From a virus, in the IMG/VR virus record IMGVR_UViG_3300034101_002949, positions 1 to 31,742 of that record: a DNA stretch of 31,742 bases; one strand, 5' to 3'. Position numbers and translations under genes: made by a program. Each line of letters starts with the position of its first letter. The stretch's first letter is position 1. Shown here in pieces: positions 29,955-31,742 of this stretch. The notes under the pieces are model-generated. The model saw nothing but the letters and a program-made list of their open reading frames with translations, did no database searches and was not told where the DNA came from.

Positions 29955-30407
29955 ATGACCTTCACTTTCTTCGTTTCCGGTACGCCTCGTCCGCAGCCAA
30001 GACCGCGCTTTGTGCGTGGGAGAGCGGTGTCCACCTTGGATGCGGGCTCCAGTGCGTGGAAGGCGGCTTTGCGTGCGTGCGCGGGCCATGTTTTGCAGCG
30101 GGCGGGGAAGACATCGGAGTCTCTTGGGCTGCGTGAGGCGATTTCGATGGAGTTGACGTTTAGCTTCTCGACCGGTGAGGAAGACCGGTTTGGGAAGCCG
30201 CACACGCACAAGCCGGATGCGGACAACTTGGCGAAGCTAGTGATGGACGCGCTGGTGGATGGCGGTATGTGGGTGGGGGATGACAGCCGAGTGGCGGACT
30301 TGACGGTGAGGAAGCGGTGGTGCGCAGCTGGTGAAGAGGGCGTGAGCGTGAGCGTGTACGTTGACGCACCGGTGCAGGAGCAGGCAGCGCCGGATTGGTT
30401 GGGGTGA
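29955..30407 (+). CDS. rusA: RusA-type Holliday junction resolvase
   Basis: 150 residues against about 120 for E. coli RusA. The N-terminal GTPRPQPRPRFVRGR and the catalytic block KPDADNLAKLVMDALVDGGM, then WVGDDSRVADL, match the family; D88, D90 and the Asp pair at 109-110 are the acidic residues that bind magnesium, as in RusA KPD-DNL-K...DAL...W-DD. It resolves four-way junctions left by recombination before packaging. The C-terminal extension ends APDWLG, similar to the P-x-W-L-K tails of the SSB-like protein and nuclease. No SD is seen upstream. Confidence 0.9.
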   Translation: MTFTFFVSGTPRPQPRPRFVRGRAVSTLDAGSSAWKAALRACAGHVLQRAGKTSESLGLREAISMELTFSFSTGEEDRFGKPHTHKPDADNLAKLVMDALVDGGMWVGDDSRVADLTVRKRWCAAGEEGVSVSVYVDAPVQEQAAPDWLG

Positions 30408-30462
30408 GATTTGTGAAAAGTTTTTCTAAAGGAGACAGAACAACTGACCGAAAGAACAAGCA

Positions 30463-31167
30463 ATGTGGATACTGCCAAAATCACTCATATCAGTCTCTGT
30501 AGCGGATACGGAGGAATCGACCTTGGACTTAGACGCTGCATCCCAAGCCTGCGAACGGTTGCTTATGCGGAGATCGAAGCGTTCGCAATCGAGCTCCTAC
30601 TTGCGAGAATGGAAAGCGGGTCGCTTGATGCGGCTCCTATCTGGCCTGATCTGCGATCCTTCCCGTGGGAGAGCTTTCGAGACCGCGTGGACGTCCTCTC
30701 TGGAGGTTATCCCTGCCAGCCATTCAGCGCAGCCGGTAAGCGACTCGGAGCAGACGACGAGCGGCACCTCTGGCCTGCCATCGCAGATGGCATTCGGATT
30801 CTGCGACCAAGAGTCTGTTTCTTCGAGAACGTCGAAGGGCACATCTCTCTTGGACTGCGAGAAGTCATTGCAGAACTGGAAGGACTCGGTTACCGCACGA
30901 CGTGGGGCATATTCAGTGCGGCTGAAGTCGGCGCACCGCACCAGCGAAAGCGGGTGTTCATCTTGGCCTACCATCAGAGCATCGGAATACAAAGGATGCG
31001 GCCCACTTGGAAGCAAGAGTCACAGTTATCGAGTCAGCAAGTTTTATTTAGATGCAGTGGCACAGGAGAGGACTGGCGCGACGGGACGACTGAATCCGTC
31101 TTGGTGCGAATGGCTGATGGGGGTTCCGATTGGGTGGACAGAATGCGTTTACTGGGGAACGGAGTAG
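30463..31167 (+). CDS. Second open frame across the methyltransferase gene (234 aa), possible overlapping gene
   Basis: ATG 30463 opens two bases before the methyltransferase GTG (ATGTG), and the frame stays open to TAG at 31165-31167, 53 bases before the methyltransferase stop. It contains SSSYLREWKAGRLMRLLSGL, CSSWPTIRASEYKGCGPLGS and RLNPSWCEWLMGVPIGWTEC. From memory, segments of these types, notably LNP-x-x-x-EWLMG-x-P-x-GW, recur in phage proteins near cytosine methyltransferases. Whether the frame is translated, or is kept open by methyltransferase constraints, cannot be told here. The Ser/Arg-rich middle is shadow-like. Confidence 0.4.
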   Translation: MWILPKSLISVSVADTEESTLDLDAASQACERLLMRRSKRSQSSSYLREWKAGRLMRLLSGLICDPSRGRAFETAWTSSLEVIPASHSAQPVSDSEQTTSGTSGLPSQMAFGFCDQESVSSRTSKGTSLLDCEKSLQNWKDSVTARRGAYSVRLKSAHRTSESGCSSWPTIRASEYKGCGPLGSKSHSYRVSKFYLDAVAQERTGATGRLNPSWCEWLMGVPIGWTECVYWGTE

Positions 31168-31220
31168 TGCCAGCGACCGCCGCGAGAGCGTTTGAAACCT
31201 TGATGAAAGAACTTTTATGA
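30465..31220 (+). CDS. C5 cytosine DNA methyltransferase
   Basis: 251 residues from GTG 30465. Motif I LCSGYGGIDLGL (11-22), motif IV GGYPCQPFSAAGKR with catalytic C84, motif VI FFENVEG (119-125), motif VIII HQRKRVFILA (159-168) and motif X LLGNGVVPATAARAFETL (229-246) are in order. Only about 60 residues separate motifs VIII and X, so the target-recognition part is short, as in small phage Dcm-type enzymes. It would methylate phage DNA, probably against host restriction; no matching restriction gene is present. A second frame is open over nearly the whole gene. The nearest AAAGGAGA lies about 30 bases upstream, too far for a normal SD. Confidence 0.88.
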   Translation: MDTAKITHISLCSGYGGIDLGLRRCIPSLRTVAYAEIEAFAIELLLARMESGSLDAAPIWPDLRSFPWESFRDRVDVLSGGYPCQPFSAAGKRLGADDERHLWPAIADGIRILRPRVCFFENVEGHISLGLREVIAELEGLGYRTTWGIFSAAEVGAPHQRKRVFILAYHQSIGIQRMRPTWKQESQLSSQQVLFRCSGTGEDWRDGTTESVLVRMADGGSDWVDRMRLLGNGVVPATAARAFETLMKELL

Positions 31221-31654
31221 ACCTGATGAGAATCAACCCAAACGAGATACGCTCCATTGTGGGCAAGCTGGTGGCGCAGGGCAGAGCGGTTGTACCGCCC
31301 GAGAAGCCCAAACGCGCCAAGTACAGCGGACGCACCCGTGAGCAGAACAAGTTGCGGGTCATCGCGTGTGACCAGTGCGGCAAGAGATTCATGAAGAACT
31401 GCTCGGTGCACTTGCGGTGCAGCAAAGAGTGTTCGCGCAAGGCCAACATCGAGAGCGTGCGCGTGTGGTTTGTTGCGCGGGGTCTGCGGGGCAAACCGCT
31501 GGCGGATTATGCGTGCGACAACTGCGGCACGGTGTTCAGGAAGATCAACGCAGGTCACCGGTTCTGCGGGGCGGAGTGCCGGCGAGTCGGGAAGAAGTTT
31601 TCAGCAGCAACAACAACCAAAACCAAACCAACCAACCATGGTCACACCAAATAA
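31217..31654 (+). CDS. Double zinc-finger protein, paralogue of the 25289 gene (145 aa)
   Basis: ATG 31217 overlaps the methyltransferase stop (ATGA). MRINPNEIRSIVGKLVAQG matches the opening of the protein at 25289. Two fingers follow: CDQCGKRFMKNCSVHLRCSK and CDNCGTVFRKINAGHRFCGA, each with C-x2-C...C-x3-C spacing. The tail is Thr/Lys-rich (AATTTKTKPTNHG). Nucleic-acid binding is likely; no nuclease residues are evident. The CAA-rich end of the gene forms the leader of the next one. Confidence 0.7.
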   Translation: MNLMRINPNEIRSIVGKLVAQGRAVVPPEKPKRAKYSGRTREQNKLRVIACDQCGKRFMKNCSVHLRCSKECSRKANIESVRVWFVARGLRGKPLADYACDNCGTVFRKINAGHRFCGAECRRVGKKFSAATTTKTKPTNHGHTK

Positions 31655-31742
31655 CGACGAGCACAGCGAGCCAGCCTACACCGCCGGCATCCACGACACG
31701 GGGCTACCGGTGATGGAGCCCGAGGACATCATCCGCAACTTG
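31638..31742 (+). CDS. Start of a further gene, running off the window
   Basis: ATG 31638 lies within the end of the zinc-finger gene and the frame is open to the last base (35 codons): MVTPNNDEHSEPAYTAGIHD, then PVMEPEDIIRN. It is preceded by the leader CAAAACCAAACCAACCAACC, rich in A and C and without an SD. Codon use resembles neighbouring genes. Too little is seen to assign a function. Confidence 0.5.
   Translation, partial: MVTPNNDEHSEPAYTAGIHDTGLPVMEPEDIIRNL

Noticed and set aside
1-31742. tRNA or rRNA genes
   Set aside because: No tRNA cloverleaf with a TTCGAATC-type arm or rRNA-like stretch was seen by eye; a tRNAscan run would be needed to be certain.
1-31742. Temperate lifestyle genes (integrase, attachment site, CI-type repressor)
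   Set aside because: None is visible in this window; absence here does not settle the lifestyle, since the rest of the genome is not seen.

Overview
The window looks like part of the genome of a tailed bacteriophage with P22-type (short-tailed, podovirus) architecture. The late-gene order matches P22: scaffold, coat, gp4-like connector, gp10-like tail hub, three ejection-type proteins, tailspike. Several products carry recognisable P22-family motifs. Nearly all genes lie on the + strand, are tightly packed and are often joined by ATGA, GTGA or TAATG stop/start overlaps. No terminase, portal, integrase or classical repressor is present; terminase and portal are expected to lie to the left. The host cannot be named from sequence. 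Many starts have no clear Shine-Dalgarno (SD) sequence and are preceded by A- or CAA-rich leaders, but the small early genes use strong AGGAGG sites.

Layout. (1) 1-8144, head and tail assembly: partial scaffold, coat protein with a downstream hairpin terminator, gp4-like connector, gp10-like tail hub, a candidate tail-needle or fibre protein, a glycine-rich fibre, and several very small basic or tyrosine-rich proteins. (2) 8144-13488: a cupin-like protein and three ejection-type proteins. (3) 13493-17261: two beta-helix tailspikes; the first has a P22-type head-binding domain, the second lacks it. (4) 17266-18531: lysis cassette of three small membrane proteins and a lysozyme-like endolysin. 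(5) 18515-18840: a short leftward gene and a divergent control region with palindromes, facing a small helix-turn-helix (HTH) protein. (6) 18838-29156, replication and recombination: Sak4-like ATPase, DUF669-type SSB-like protein, SF2 helicase, a DUF3310 gene with a nested HNH endonuclease, a cassette array of very small accessory genes, a Cas4-like nuclease, and a fused primase-helicase. (7) 28939-29955: a leftward gene antisense to the primase 3' end, then about 650 bp with no convincing gene but dense TTGC motifs, tandem repeats and a foldable multi-branched element; it may be an origin or control hub. (8) 29955-31742: RusA resolvase, a C5 cytosine methyltransferase with a second open frame across it, a double zinc-finger protein, and the start of another gene.

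How it works together. Region 6 is a self-contained recombination-dependent replication set: nuclease, annealing ATPase, SSB, helicase, primase-helicase and resolvase. Three or four of these proteins end in a similar tail, P-x-W-[LM]-[KG], written with different codons, which suggests a shared docking signal. Region 5 and the hub in region 7 bracket the early block, each with a leftward gene and TTGCG-type motifs, and they are the best candidates for control of early transcription and replication.
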